Assembly: GCA_017449265.1 (NCBI GenBank)
Contig: JAFSJW010000072.1
Coordinates: 1-34,553, forward strand
Direction of reading: 5' to 3'
DNA from: Treponema sp.
Lineage (GTDB): Bacteria > Spirochaetota > Spirochaetia > Treponematales > Treponemataceae
DNA: 34,553 nt
Shown here: positions 16,242 to 22,390 of the stretch, in pieces
Position numbering within the stretch: position 1 is the first letter of the stretch
Layout of the letters: every line of letters starts with the position of its first letter
Notes under the pieces: generated by a model
Database searches by the model: none
What the model was told of the DNA's origin: nothing
Seen by the model: the letters and a program-made list of their open reading frames with translations, nothing else
Program-made: the position numbers and the translations under genes

Positions 16242-16991
16242 ATGACGAGGGATGAGATTGAAGAAGATGTTAGCGTGGGGTTGGACGCTGAGTCCAAGCT
16301 GGTGGCAATACCAGGGACGAACTACAGAATGGGGCAAACCCCAGTGACGCAGAGACTCTACGAGAAAGTGATGGGAGAAAACCCGAGCTATTTTCAGCTC
16401 TCAAATGATGACTTTGATGACGATGAGCGTGAGGCTCTCGGACGGAACACAGCCAATAATCCAGTGGAAACGGTGAGCTGGTTTGACGCGGTGTATTTTT
16501 GCAACAAGCTGAGCATGAAAGAGGGGCTTACCCCCGCATATTCCGTGGACGGAGAGACAGACCCCGAATACTGGGGCTACACGCCGCATGAGGGAGGAGA
16601 AATCGAGTCCGAGGTTGAGTGCGACTTTGACTCTGACGGCTACAGGCTTCCCACGAACGATGAGTGGGAGGAAGCCGCAAATGGTGGCGGGAGCTACACC
16701 TACTCTGGAAGCGATGACTTGGACGAGGTAGGCTGGTATAACGGCAACAGCGACTATGTGACGCACCCCGTGGCACAGAAAATGGCTAACGACTACGGGC
16801 TGCACGACATGAGCGGCAATGTGTGTGAGTGGGTGTGGGATTCCGTCCAAGACATCCCCGCCGGCCGCTATTTTCGCGGCGGCAGCTACGGCAGCTTCGC
16901 CGGCTACTGCGAGGTGTCTTACCTCTGCAACGGCGGCGCGGACTACCAGAACGGCGGCATTGGTTTTCGTCTGTTGCGCCCCATGGACTAG
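16242..16991 (+). CDS. SUMF1/FGE-fold protein with DGR-like variable C-terminus
   Basis: 249 residues of the SUMF1 (formylglycine-generating-enzyme, C-type-lectin) fold: VAIPGTNYRMGQTPVTQRLY, NPVETVSWFDAVYFCNKLS, YRLPTNDEWEEAA, LHDMSGNVCEWVWD, RYFRGGSY, IGFRLLRP. It has no signal peptide or lipobox; TGA is in frame just upstream and AAGGGG gives a good ribosome site, so the start is firm. The true-enzyme copper site needs two Cys after the GGSW motif; here one is Ser218, so enzyme activity is unlikely and a binding role is more probable. Codons 216-239 are almost all NNC, as produced when a retroelement mutates AAC codons. Treponema TvpA is a known DGR target of this fold, but lipid-anchored. 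It follows the recombinase and palindrome B. Confidence 0.85.
   Translation: MTRDEIEEDVSVGLDAESKLVAIPGTNYRMGQTPVTQRLYEKVMGENPSYFQLSNDDFDDDEREALGRNTANNPVETVSWFDAVYFCNKLSMKEGLTPAYSVDGETDPEYWGYTPHEGGEIESEVECDFDSDGYRLPTNDEWEEAANGGGSYTYSGSDDLDEVGWYNGNSDYVTHPVAQKMANDYGLHDMSGNVCEWVWDSVQDIPAGRYFRGGSYGSFAGYCEVSYLCNGGADYQNGGIGFRLLRPMD
16887..16961 (+). other. Candidate DGR variable region (VR)
   Basis: Of the 24 codons 216-239, 19 end in C, and they cover TAC, GGC, AGC, TTC, GCC, TGC, CTC, AAC and GAC. Most are reachable from AAC by changing only the two adenines. The segment lies between the invariant RGGS and IGFR motifs, exactly where TvpA-type variable regions sit. The matching AAC-rich template and a reverse transcriptase are absent from the window. 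Confidence 0.6.
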
Positions 16992-17446
16992 CAGGGAAAC
17001 AGCAATCCGCAGTGGAAAGCCAGCGGCGGGCGGCGTTAAGCACCCAGAGCGGGCTTGGAATCTGCGGAGAGGCTTGTAAGAAAAAGTCGGACTAGTACAG
17101 CGAACGCTCCAGTTTCGGAATTTTTGGTTTGAGATTCAGAGACAAGCACAGAATGCCCAGTTATTAGGAATTCGTTGTACAAGTGAAAAGATAGTGTAGT
17201 CCGCGCAGTCAAAATCATCGCCAAAGTCCAGAACATCCGAATCTTTGAGAGCTGCCACCAAACCGACCACGCCGAGCGTGACCAGCGAACCCGTGATAAA
17301 TCCTTTCATTCCTATAAATGAGCCGCCTTAGAATTGATTCAGGGTAAATCGCCCCTTGATGGTTCAAGGATACGCTAGGGGTAGTGACAAGTTTTGTCGC
17401 TGGTTTTGAGAAAAAATAAAAAAGTTGAATTTTTAGGAGAAAAATA
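16992..17446. other. Intergenic stretch after the SUMF1 gene
   Basis: The first about 90 bp are GC-rich (AAAGCCAGCGGCGGGCGG region) and contain an inverted TCCGCAG (17006-17012) / CTGCGGA (17062-17068). Structured DNA just after a variable region is known in DGRs, but this pair is short. The rest holds one possible 57-aa minus-strand reading frame (17136-17309) and otherwise nothing recognised. Confidence 0.4.
17136..17309 (-). CDS. Possible 57-aa membrane-anchored peptide
   Basis: Reading frame MKGFITGSLVTLGVVGLVAA then LKDSDVLDFGDDFDCADYT and a C-terminus ending FCACL. The first 20 residues form a plausible membrane helix and the following segment is acidic. The AGGA before the ATG is too close to be a good ribosome site, and no promoter was found. 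No function recognised; it could be a decayed fragment. Confidence 0.3.
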   Translation of the reverse strand: MKGFITGSLVTLGVVGLVAALKDSDVLDFGDDFDCADYTIFSLVQRIPNNWAFCACL

Positions 17447-17455
17447 TGCTATAAT
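17447..17455 (+). promoter_or_regulatory. Extended -10 promoter of the antitoxin gene
   Basis: TGCTATAAT is a perfect extended -10. TTGAAT at 17425-17430 is a -35 candidate at 19 bp, acceptable because extended -10 promoters need little -35. The antitoxin ATG is 24 nt downstream. Confidence 0.6.
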
Positions 17456-17478
17456 AGACTTTGAAAGGAGGCGTTGTC

Positions 17479-17721
17479 ATGCCATACGCGGTTCTTGAAA
17501 AGAAACTCAAAACATTGCCAGAGCAAAGCTTCGCAGAAGTGGACGGATTTTTCGATTATATAATCTACAAATTTGGTCGCAAAACTACTGAAGAAACGGA
17601 ATCAAGTAGCCAGTCAGGTATGAATCTTTTGGATTCAATAGTTGGAATCGTTCCACAAGATGTTAGCATTGAACAAGCAAAAGAAGATTATTTCGGAGAA
17701 AAATATGGAACTGCTCATTGA
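17479..17721 (+). CDS. Antitoxin of a PIN-type (VapBC-like) pair
   Basis: 80 residues starting MPYAVLEKKLKTLPEQSFAE, with helix VDGFFDYIIYKFG, a Ser/Thr/Glu-rich hinge, then NLLDSIVGIVPQDVSIEQAK. This is the layout of small DUF2281-like antitoxins that precede PIN ribonuclease toxins: an N-terminal dimerisation/DNA-binding helix pair and a C-terminal peptide that plugs the toxin. AAAGGAGG 7 nt before the ATG fixes the start (a TTG at 17461 is rejected). It overlaps the toxin start by 17 nt, the usual coupled arrangement. Its toxin is truncated, so the antitoxin is an orphan here. Confidence 0.75.
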   Translation: MPYAVLEKKLKTLPEQSFAEVDGFFDYIIYKFGRKTTEETESSSQSGMNLLDSIVGIVPQDVSIEQAKEDYFGEKYGTAH

Positions 17722-17764
17722 CACAAATATCATACTTGATGTCTTGCAAAAAATAGCCGCCTAG
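17705..17764 (+). pseudogene. PIN-domain toxin, truncated after its first strand
   Basis: Starts MELLIDTNIILDVLQK, a typical PIN N-terminus with the first metal-binding Asp in IDTNIILD. After about 16 codons the frame enters the duplicated small-RNA element (AAATAGCCGCC) and stops at TAG. PIN toxins are about 130 residues; the missing 110 and their later Glu/Asp metal ligands are not found anywhere downstream. The gene was cut by insertion or recombination at the element. Confidence 0.75.
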
Positions 17765-17782
17765 TCTGATTCACTAAGCGGC
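17748..17782 (-). terminator. Intrinsic terminator of small RNA copy 1
   Basis: 10-bp GC-rich stem (one wobble), 7-nt loop, and T-tract reading out on the minus strand (plus-strand AAAAAA at 17748-17753). Confidence 0.65.
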
Positions 17783-17843
17783 AGTGTCCGAAAAGACATT
17801 TAAACCTAGTATGAAGACCAACCGTAGTTTTGGCTGTGCTTCT
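17748..17843 (-). ncRNA. Predicted small RNA, copy 1
   Basis: Read on the minus strand: TATATT (17855-17850) as a possible -10, then a hairpin closed by GAAG/CTTC with CCAAA/TTTGG type pairing (17842-17813), a small TGTC-TTTTC-GGACA hairpin (17798-17785), and a terminator stem GCCGCTTAGT / ACTAGGCGGC followed by TATTTTTT. The stems are kept between two copies while loop bases change (e.g. terminator loop). Length about 95 nt. No known family recognised. Confidence 0.55.
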
Positions 17844-17888
17844 CTTTTTAATATATCGTATTCTGAAAAAAAAATCCACACTTTTTCT

Positions 17889-17957
17889 GCCCCCGACTAG
17901 TCCCGAATTTAAAATCCGTCCCAAATTTAGAACGGGTTGCTAGTTCGGGCTGGGGGC
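17889..17957. repeat. Inverted pair of ~35-bp repeat half-units
   Basis: GCCCCC...CCCGAATTT on the left faces AAATTTAGAAC...TTCGGG...GGGGGC on the right. A second such pair is at 18368-18437. Half-units of this family recur at 18471-18633 and 34151-34428. Confidence 0.7.
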
Positions 17958-18226
17958 GCGAGTTTTGCGAAGCAAAATCTCGACCATATTTGGCTCTTAA
18001 TCCAAATGAAAATTATGTCGATACTAGAAACTGCACGGTCATAGGAACTCTAGCGAGTTCCGATAAGGCTGGCGGTAGGTCTTTCTGGCTCTAGTGGCTT
18101 TGCCGTATGGCAAAGTCATAATACTAAAGTTGGGGAGGCGTGCGTTGTCAGTGAGAATCGTACTCTTTTCAGTCGGTTATCCAGTCTGGTAGAATGCACC
18201 TCTCTTTGCACAATAAGCGAAGGAGC
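17958..18226. other. Non-coding spacer with three strong hairpins
   Basis: No reading frame is convincing. Hairpins: CGAG-TTTTGC-GAA-GCAAAA-T-CTCG (17959-17982), GGAACTC-TAGC-GAGTTCC (18044-18061) and TGGCTTTGCC-GTAT-GGCAAAGTCA (18095-18118). A further GAGGcGTGC / GCACCTC pairing could close 18131-18203. Possibly a longer structured RNA between the two small-RNA copies. Confidence 0.5.
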
Positions 18227-18262
18227 AAAAAAATAGCCGCCTAGTCTGCAACACTAAGCGGC
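18227..18262 (-). terminator. Intrinsic terminator of small RNA copy 2
   Basis: Same stem as in copy 1 with loop GTTGCAG instead of GAATCAG, then TATTTTTTT on the minus strand. Confidence 0.65.
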
Positions 18263-18324
18263 AGTGTCCGAAAGGACATTCTAACTAGTAAATGAAGACC
18301 AACCGTAGCTTTGGCTGTGCTTCT
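18227..18324 (-). ncRNA. Predicted small RNA, copy 2
   Basis: Same architecture as copy 1, offset by 479 bp. TATATT at 18336-18331, a hairpin between CTTC/GAAG (18323-18294), a perfect 5-bp hairpin TGTCC-TTTC-GGACA (18278-18265), and terminator stem GCCGCTTAGT / ACTAGGCGGC with seven T. About 98 nt. Together the copies share about 215 bp (17745-17960 versus 18222-18437). Confidence 0.55.
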
Positions 18325-18367
18325 TCTTTAAATATATCGGATTCTGCGAAAAAAATCCACACTTTTC

Positions 18368-18633
18368 CGCCCCCGCTCGGTTCCAAATTTAAAATCCGTC
18401 CTAAACTTAGAATGGACTTCTAGTTCGGGGTGGGGCGCGTCCGCTAGAATAGTTCTGCGCTCAGAACGCCGCCCCGAGCCAGCCCAAACTAGCAATTCGT
18501 TTCCAAGCTCAGGACTATTCTGACAAGCAACCCCGACTCAGCCCAAATCTGTAATCCGTTCTAACCTTAGAACCATTCTGACAAGCAGCCCCCCGACTCA
18601 GCCCAAATTTGCAATCCGTTCTATCCTTAGAAT
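18368..18633. repeat. Repeat cluster, family also at 34151-34428
   Basis: One inverted pair (18368-18437), then three minus-oriented half-units at 18471-18513, 18530-18573 and 18590-18633. CCCCGACTCAGCCCAAAT starts at 18531 and again at 18591, an exact 60-bp period. It ends 13 bp before the apbE stop codon. Coding potential none seen. Confidence 0.75.
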
Positions 18634-18645
18634 CCTCCCAGACAA

Positions 18646-19668
18646 CTACCTCCCCAGTATCTCTATTCGCTTGAACTGACGGATTAAGCTGATTGAATCT
18701 TTTAGCCCCGCCGTTATTGCAATAGAGTCTTCGTTCAGAATAAGAATCATTTCAAAGTCGCCCGATTGCCGCCAGAAATCTAGGGCGGCATCTTTTCCAA
18801 GCACGAACATGGCGGTACTGAGACCGTCCGCATACAGCCCGGAGCTGGCTACAATTGTTACCGAAGCTATGTTGCTCTCGGCGGGTTTGCCGGTCTTTCC
18901 GTCGAAGATGTGGATGTAACGCTTTCCGCTATTGTCCTCAAAGAACCGCTCGTACCCGCCGCTTGTGATTACGGCCTTATCGCTTGTTTTGATGGCGGCG
19001 GCGGTTTTTCCTGAGAACGGGTCTTTGATTCCAACGAGCCAGTCGCTTCTTTTGATAGCACCGGCTTTTTTCTTTCCGATAACATGCACATTTCCGCCAA
19101 AATCAATTACCGCCGACTTTACGCCAAATTCTTTCAGGATTCGTACCGCCTCATCGCTTGCAAAACCTTTCCCGACTGCGCCAAAATCAATCATCATGTT
19201 TTTTTCCAGAGAAATGTTTTTTCCGCTGGCACGGACTTTTGAAAAATCAGTGAGCGGAAGAAGCTCCATGATTTCAGAATCGCTTGGTACGCGGAAATTG
19301 TCTGTGGTGAATCCCCACGCGCTCGTAATGGGATAGAGGCACGGATTGAGCGCGCCACGGGTCTTTTGAGCCAAATTCAGAGAAAAGCCCATGAGCAGCG
19401 CGGTTTCATCAGACACGGCTGAAATCGGTTCGTCAGAATGGTTAAGCCGGTAAACATCGCTTGTTTCGGCTGTAGTCGAAATCAATTCTTCAATCTGCAA
19501 AATGCGTTTTCTGACGGCTTCGTTCGCTTTCTCAGGATTTTTTGCGACGGAGCGGACTGTCATAAAAGTGTTCATGGCATAAAAGGAAAGCGTGGCTTCT
19601 TTTGTGCATGAAACAAGTAAAATCGAAACGAAAAAGAGAAAAATCGATTTTGGAAACATGAGTTTCAT
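18646..19668 (-). CDS. apbE: FAD:protein FMN transferase (ApbE) lipoprotein
   Basis: Mg-dependent enzyme outside the cytoplasmic membrane that splits FAD and attaches FMN to Thr in flavoproteins such as Rnf and Nqr subunits. 340 residues with lipobox ILLVSC (Cys21), so a lipoprotein. Motifs: FYAMNTFMTVRS, the IEELISTTAETSDVYRLN region, MIDFGAVGKGFASDEAV (FAD and metal site), DFGGNVHVIG, AVITSGGYERFF, and HIFDGKTGKPAES with the metal-binding segment, then SGLYADGLSTAMFVLG. Length fits the family. No target gene lies nearby. There is no Shine-Dalgarno; TATTAT ends 7 nt before the ATG, suggesting a leaderless message. Divergent from def. Confidence 0.94.
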   Translation of the reverse strand: MKLMFPKSIFLFFVSILLVSCTKEATLSFYAMNTFMTVRSVAKNPEKANEAVRKRILQIEELISTTAETSDVYRLNHSDEPISAVSDETALLMGFSLNLAQKTRGALNPCLYPITSAWGFTTDNFRVPSDSEIMELLPLTDFSKVRASGKNISLEKNMMIDFGAVGKGFASDEAVRILKEFGVKSAVIDFGGNVHVIGKKKAGAIKRSDWLVGIKDPFSGKTAAAIKTSDKAVITSGGYERFFEDNSGKRYIHIFDGKTGKPAESNIASVTIVASSGLYADGLSTAMFVLGKDAALDFWRQSGDFEMILILNEDSIAITAGLKDSISLIRQFKRIEILGR

Positions 19669-19675
19669 AGGAAAT

Positions 19676-19681
19676 ATAATA
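19676..19681 (-). promoter_or_regulatory. -10 element of apbE (leaderless pattern)
   Basis: TATTAT on the minus strand, then 7 nt, then the ATG at 19668. A T-rich tract rather than a consensus -35 lies upstream. Confidence 0.45.
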
Positions 19682-19692
19682 GTGATAACAGA

Positions 19693-19720
19693 TTGAAAAA
19701 AAAAGCTGTCACATTATAAT
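19693..19720 (+). promoter_or_regulatory. Promoter of def and downstream genes
   Basis: TTGAAA (19693-19698), 16 bp, TATAAT (19715-19720). The def ATG is 32 nt further, with AAAGGA in between as ribosome site. Confidence 0.65.
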
Positions 19721-19752
19721 AGAAGTAATCAAGACAGAAAAAAGGATTCAAA

Positions 19753-20322
19753 ATGAAAATTTACAAGCTGGGCGAAGATGTTTTAAGAAAAAAATGTGAG
19801 CCAGTGGCACAAATCACGCCAGAGATGAAAGATATTTTCAACGAAATGTTCGATACGATGAATGAGGCTGAAGGCGTTGGGCTTGCGGCTCCTCAGGTGG
19901 GCATCTCGCAGAGGTTCTTCGTTGCGGTTGCCGATGACGAGGTGAGGCGCGTTTTCGTGAATCCTCAGATTATTGCCACGAGCGCGGAAATGACGGACTA
20001 TGAAGAGGGCTGCCTTTCGCTTCCGGGATTCAACGAGTCTATCAGGCGGCCTGCAAAAATCAAGGTTCAGGCTATGGACGAGAATGGAAAATCGTTCACG
20101 CTTGAGGCTGACGGTCTTCTTGCCAGAATTATCCAGCATGAGTACGACCATCTTGACGGAATCGTTTATATTGACCGCGGAGACCCGAAATTTGCCGCCG
20201 AGGTTACAGAGAAGATGAAAAAGCGTCTTGAGCGCGCCGCAAAGAAAGAAGCTGAGAAAGCAAAGAAAGCAGCTAAAATCGCGGCAAAAATCAAGGCAAA
20301 AGAAGAAAAGAAAAATCGATAA
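19753..20322 (+). CDS. def: Peptide deformylase with Lys-rich tail
   Basis: Removes the formyl group from nascent proteins. All three conserved motifs are intact: GVGLAAPQVG (41-50), EGCLSLPG with metal ligand Cys87, and HEYDH (129-133) with two His and the catalytic Glu. The core ends near residue 150; the remaining about 40 residues are an almost pure Lys/Ala/Glu helix (EKAKKAAKIAAKIKAKEEKK). Basic C-terminal extensions can help contact the ribosome, which is an inference here. First gene of a plus-strand run. Confidence 0.96.
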   Translation: MKIYKLGEDVLRKKCEPVAQITPEMKDIFNEMFDTMNEAEGVGLAAPQVGISQRFFVAVADDEVRRVFVNPQIIATSAEMTDYEEGCLSLPGFNESIRRPAKIKVQAMDENGKSFTLEADGLLARIIQHEYDHLDGIVYIDRGDPKFAAEVTEKMKKRLERAAKKEAEKAKKAAKIAAKIKAKEEKKNR

Positions 20323-20354
20323 GGCGAGCATCAGCTATTTTGGAGGAATGAATA

Positions 20355-21083
20355 ATGAAAATATCAGATTTGAGTGAAATTTTAAAAGCGAATGAATATC
20401 CGGGACGCGGAATTGTCGCAGGAAAATCTGCGGACGGAAAGTATGCTGTTAGCGCGTACTGGACTATGGGGCGGAGCGCGGGCAGCCGCAACAGAATCTT
20501 TGTCGTTGAGAACGAGGACGGAAGCGAAGTGGTGCGCACGAAGGCGTTTGACCCGAGCCTTGTGGCGGGCGATCCAAGCCTTATCATCTACGCGGCTGTA
20601 AGGCAGCTGGGAAACAAAACAATCGTAACGAACGGCGACCAGACGGACACGATTTTTGAGGGAATGAAAAAAGGCGAGACTTTCGAGCAGTCTTTGCGCT
20701 GCAGGAAATATGAGCATGACGCTCCGAACTACACGCCGCGCATTTCTTCTTTGCTCAATGTTGAGGGCGGAAAATACGATTACGCTATTTCTATTTTGAA
20801 AAGCGATAATGGTAACGGCGATAATACTCTTCGTTTCACTTTTGCTTATGACAACCCGCAGAACGGGGAAGGTCATTTTATCCATACTTACATGGGAAAC
20901 GGAAATCCGCTTCCGAGTTTTGAGGGCGAGCCTGAGCGCGTCAAAATAAGCGGCACGATTGATGAGTTTACGGATATGATTTGGACGAGCCTTAACGAAG
21001 AGAACAAAGTTTCTCTTTTTGTCAGGTTCATAGACATTGAGAGCGGAAAATACGAAGAGCGCATTGTAAACAAGAACAAATAG
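20355..21083 (+). CDS. IMP cyclohydrolase, PurO-like
   Basis: 242 residues resembling the archaeal-type (PurO) IMP cyclohydrolase, which closes FAICAR to IMP, the last step of purine synthesis. The N-terminal block YPGRGIVAGKSADGKYAV followed by SAYWTMGRSAGSRNRIF is the family signature, as are NGDQTDTI and NYTPRISSLL. This fold is distinct from the PurH cyclohydrolase domain; it is found in archaea and scattered bacteria. GGAGGA at 20342-20347 fixes the start. An out-of-frame ATG at 20348 lies between site and start. Follows def by 32 bp, probably the same transcript. Confidence 0.88.
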   Translation: MKISDLSEILKANEYPGRGIVAGKSADGKYAVSAYWTMGRSAGSRNRIFVVENEDGSEVVRTKAFDPSLVAGDPSLIIYAAVRQLGNKTIVTNGDQTDTIFEGMKKGETFEQSLRCRKYEHDAPNYTPRISSLLNVEGGKYDYAISILKSDNGNGDNTLRFTFAYDNPQNGEGHFIHTYMGNGNPLPSFEGEPERVKISGTIDEFTDMIWTSLNEENKVSLFVRFIDIESGKYEERIVNKNK

Positions 21084-21085
21084 CG

Positions 21086-21376
21086 ATGGTTGAGCCGCAG
21101 ATTCTGCTTTATATCATAAAACTTGTTCTCGGCGGAATCGCTGCTTTTCTTGCGATAATGCTATGGAGCCGAACGCGCGACTCGGCATGGATTTGTCTTG
21201 TTGCGGGGGCTGTTACGGGCTATGCGGGAATTGTCTACGAGCTTCTTGAGAAATTCGGAATAATTCTTGCGAGCAAAGCGACATTCCTGGGAATTCCGCT
21301 CTCATCGCTTTTGTTTGCCTCAATTCCGGGCGTGTTCGTCATACTCGGATTTATACTAATGATTTTGAGAAAATAA
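21086..21376 (+). CDS. Small 3-TM membrane protein, unknown
   Basis: 96 residues with three hydrophobic segments: ILLYIIKLVLGGIAAFLAIM, WICLVAGAVTGYAGIVYELL and SLLFASIPGVFVILGFILMI. No recognisable motif. Its ATG is 2 nt after the IMP cyclohydrolase stop and its TAA overlaps the next ATG (TAATG), so it is co-translated with both neighbours. Function unknown. Confidence 0.75.
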   Translation: MVEPQILLYIIKLVLGGIAAFLAIMLWSRTRDSAWICLVAGAVTGYAGIVYELLEKFGIILASKATFLGIPLSSLLFASIPGVFVILGFILMILRK

Positions 21377-21831
21377 TGAGCAAAATTTCAGAATACTGGG
21401 ATAAATTCCTTGCGGAGTCAAAGCAAGACCCCGATGAAGTTGGTTTTTCGGGCGAGCTGTATTTTGAGGACAGGGGCGTTACCGGAATGACGCAGCTTGC
21501 GCTTGTTCTTTCGGGGCAAAAGACGGCTTTGTTCTATCCATACGAGTCGTTCATTATAAATCACGAACCGCTTCCGCTTAGCGATGAGATGTACATCGTT
21601 GAGGACAGAAACGATGAGCCTAAGTGCATCGTTCAGCTGACTGATGTGAATGTGATTCCTTTCGGGGAGATTTCCTGGGAGCTTGCCCGAAGAAGCGGCG
21701 AGGATGAGAATCTTGAGCAGTGGCGCGAGAGGCAAAGAGCTTTTTTTGAGGAAGAGGCCGACATTTGTGGTTTTGATTTTAACGATGGCACAAGAATCAT
21801 CTGCGAGATTTTCAGCGTGGTCTACAGGTAG
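21376..21831 (+). CDS. ASCH-domain protein
   Basis: 151 residues. ISEYWDKFLAE at the start, LALVLSGQKTALFYPYES, MYIVEDRNDEPKCIVQLTDV, and IPFGEISWELARRSGEDENL followed by QWRERQRAFF and RIICEIFSVVYR are the standard ASCH layout. ASCH is a PUA-like beta-barrel; some members hydrolyse N4-acetylcytidine and others are proposed to bind RNA, so function here is open. The 1-nt overlap with the upstream membrane-protein gene indicates coupling. Last clear member of the def run before a dispersed repeat. Confidence 0.85.
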   Translation: MSKISEYWDKFLAESKQDPDEVGFSGELYFEDRGVTGMTQLALVLSGQKTALFYPYESFIINHEPLPLSDEMYIVEDRNDEPKCIVQLTDVNVIPFGEISWELARRSGEDENLEQWRERQRAFFEEEADICGFDFNDGTRIICEIFSVVYR

Positions 21832-21891
21832 TAGGATTTTCGAGTAAAATTTGAGTATATGGAAAAAAGGGGTTATAATAAAAGCTCTGAT

Positions 21892-21941
21892 TGAGTCATT
21901 CTGAGCAAAGTAAAATATCACATTTGTTCAGAATGATATTT
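21892..21941. repeat. Dispersed inverted repeat (TCATTCTGA family)
   Basis: GTCATTCTGAGCAAAG on the left pairs with TTTGTTCAGAATGAT on the right. Sits in the 148-bp gap between the ASCH gene and the 4-TM gene. Same family as 434-506 and 23971-23996. Confidence 0.65.
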
Positions 21942-21979
21942 TAATCAGCCTAATCAAATTTTTTTATCAGGGGCTTTTT

Positions 21980-22390
21980 ATGGCACACAAAAAATCGACT
22001 TATTCTTCAGTTTTCTGGCTTATTCTTAACCTTGCTGTGGGTGCGATGCTCGCCGTGGGCGGAATATGGGCTTTGCAGGGCGGCGGAGACTTTGCTGCTG
22101 ATGCTCTGAAAGGGCTTTTTTCAGGAGATGCAAGAAAAATCGTCCTGATTGTATTCGGAGTAATAGAGCTTCTTTCAGGAATTTTCATCATAATTCAGTT
22201 TTTCATCGGCGACAGAACCGGCTCGTTTGGTTCGGCTCTCAAGGTCATAATCGTTGTTGTTTGGGCAATCGCAATTGTAATAGCAGATTTCCTGAACGGT
22301 CATTTCCTTGCGCCGAATTTCCTCGCATGGATTTACACGCTTGCAATGCACTTGATAGTGCTTGGTGCTTTGCTTATCACGAGAGATTAA
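21980..22390 (+). CDS. Small 4-TM membrane protein, unknown
   Basis: 136 residues with four hydrophobic helices (FWLILNLAVGAMLAVGGIWA; IVLIVFGVIELLSGIFIIIQ; VIIVVVWAIAIVIADFL; IYTLAMHLIVLGALLI). AGGGG before the ATG is a fair ribosome site. No family recognised; the overall pattern is that of small DoxX-like or holin-like inner-membrane proteins, without evidence for either. Its stop overlaps the convergent GH43 gene by 14 bp. Confidence 0.75.
   Translation: MAHKKSTYSSVFWLILNLAVGAMLAVGGIWALQGGGDFAADALKGLFSGDARKIVLIVFGVIELLSGIFIIIQFFIGDRTGSFGSALKVIIVVVWAIAIVIADFLNGHFLAPNFLAWIYTLAMHLIVLGALLITRD

Noticed and set aside
16242..16991. Calling the SUMF1 protein a sulfatase-activating enzyme
   Set aside because: One of the two copper-binding Cys is Ser and no sulfatase gene is nearby.
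16829..17095. 88-aa Arg-rich frame over the SUMF1 C-terminus
   Set aside because: Arises from the GC-rich NNC codons of the variable region read in another frame.
17730..17924. 64-aa frame on the minus strand
   Set aside because: It crosses the terminator and hairpins of small-RNA copy 1, has no ribosome site and no plausible protein character.
14968..18640. Integron with attC sites
   Set aside because: The recombinase lacks the integron-specific insertion, and the repeats do not show paired attC core boxes; kept only as a remote alternative.
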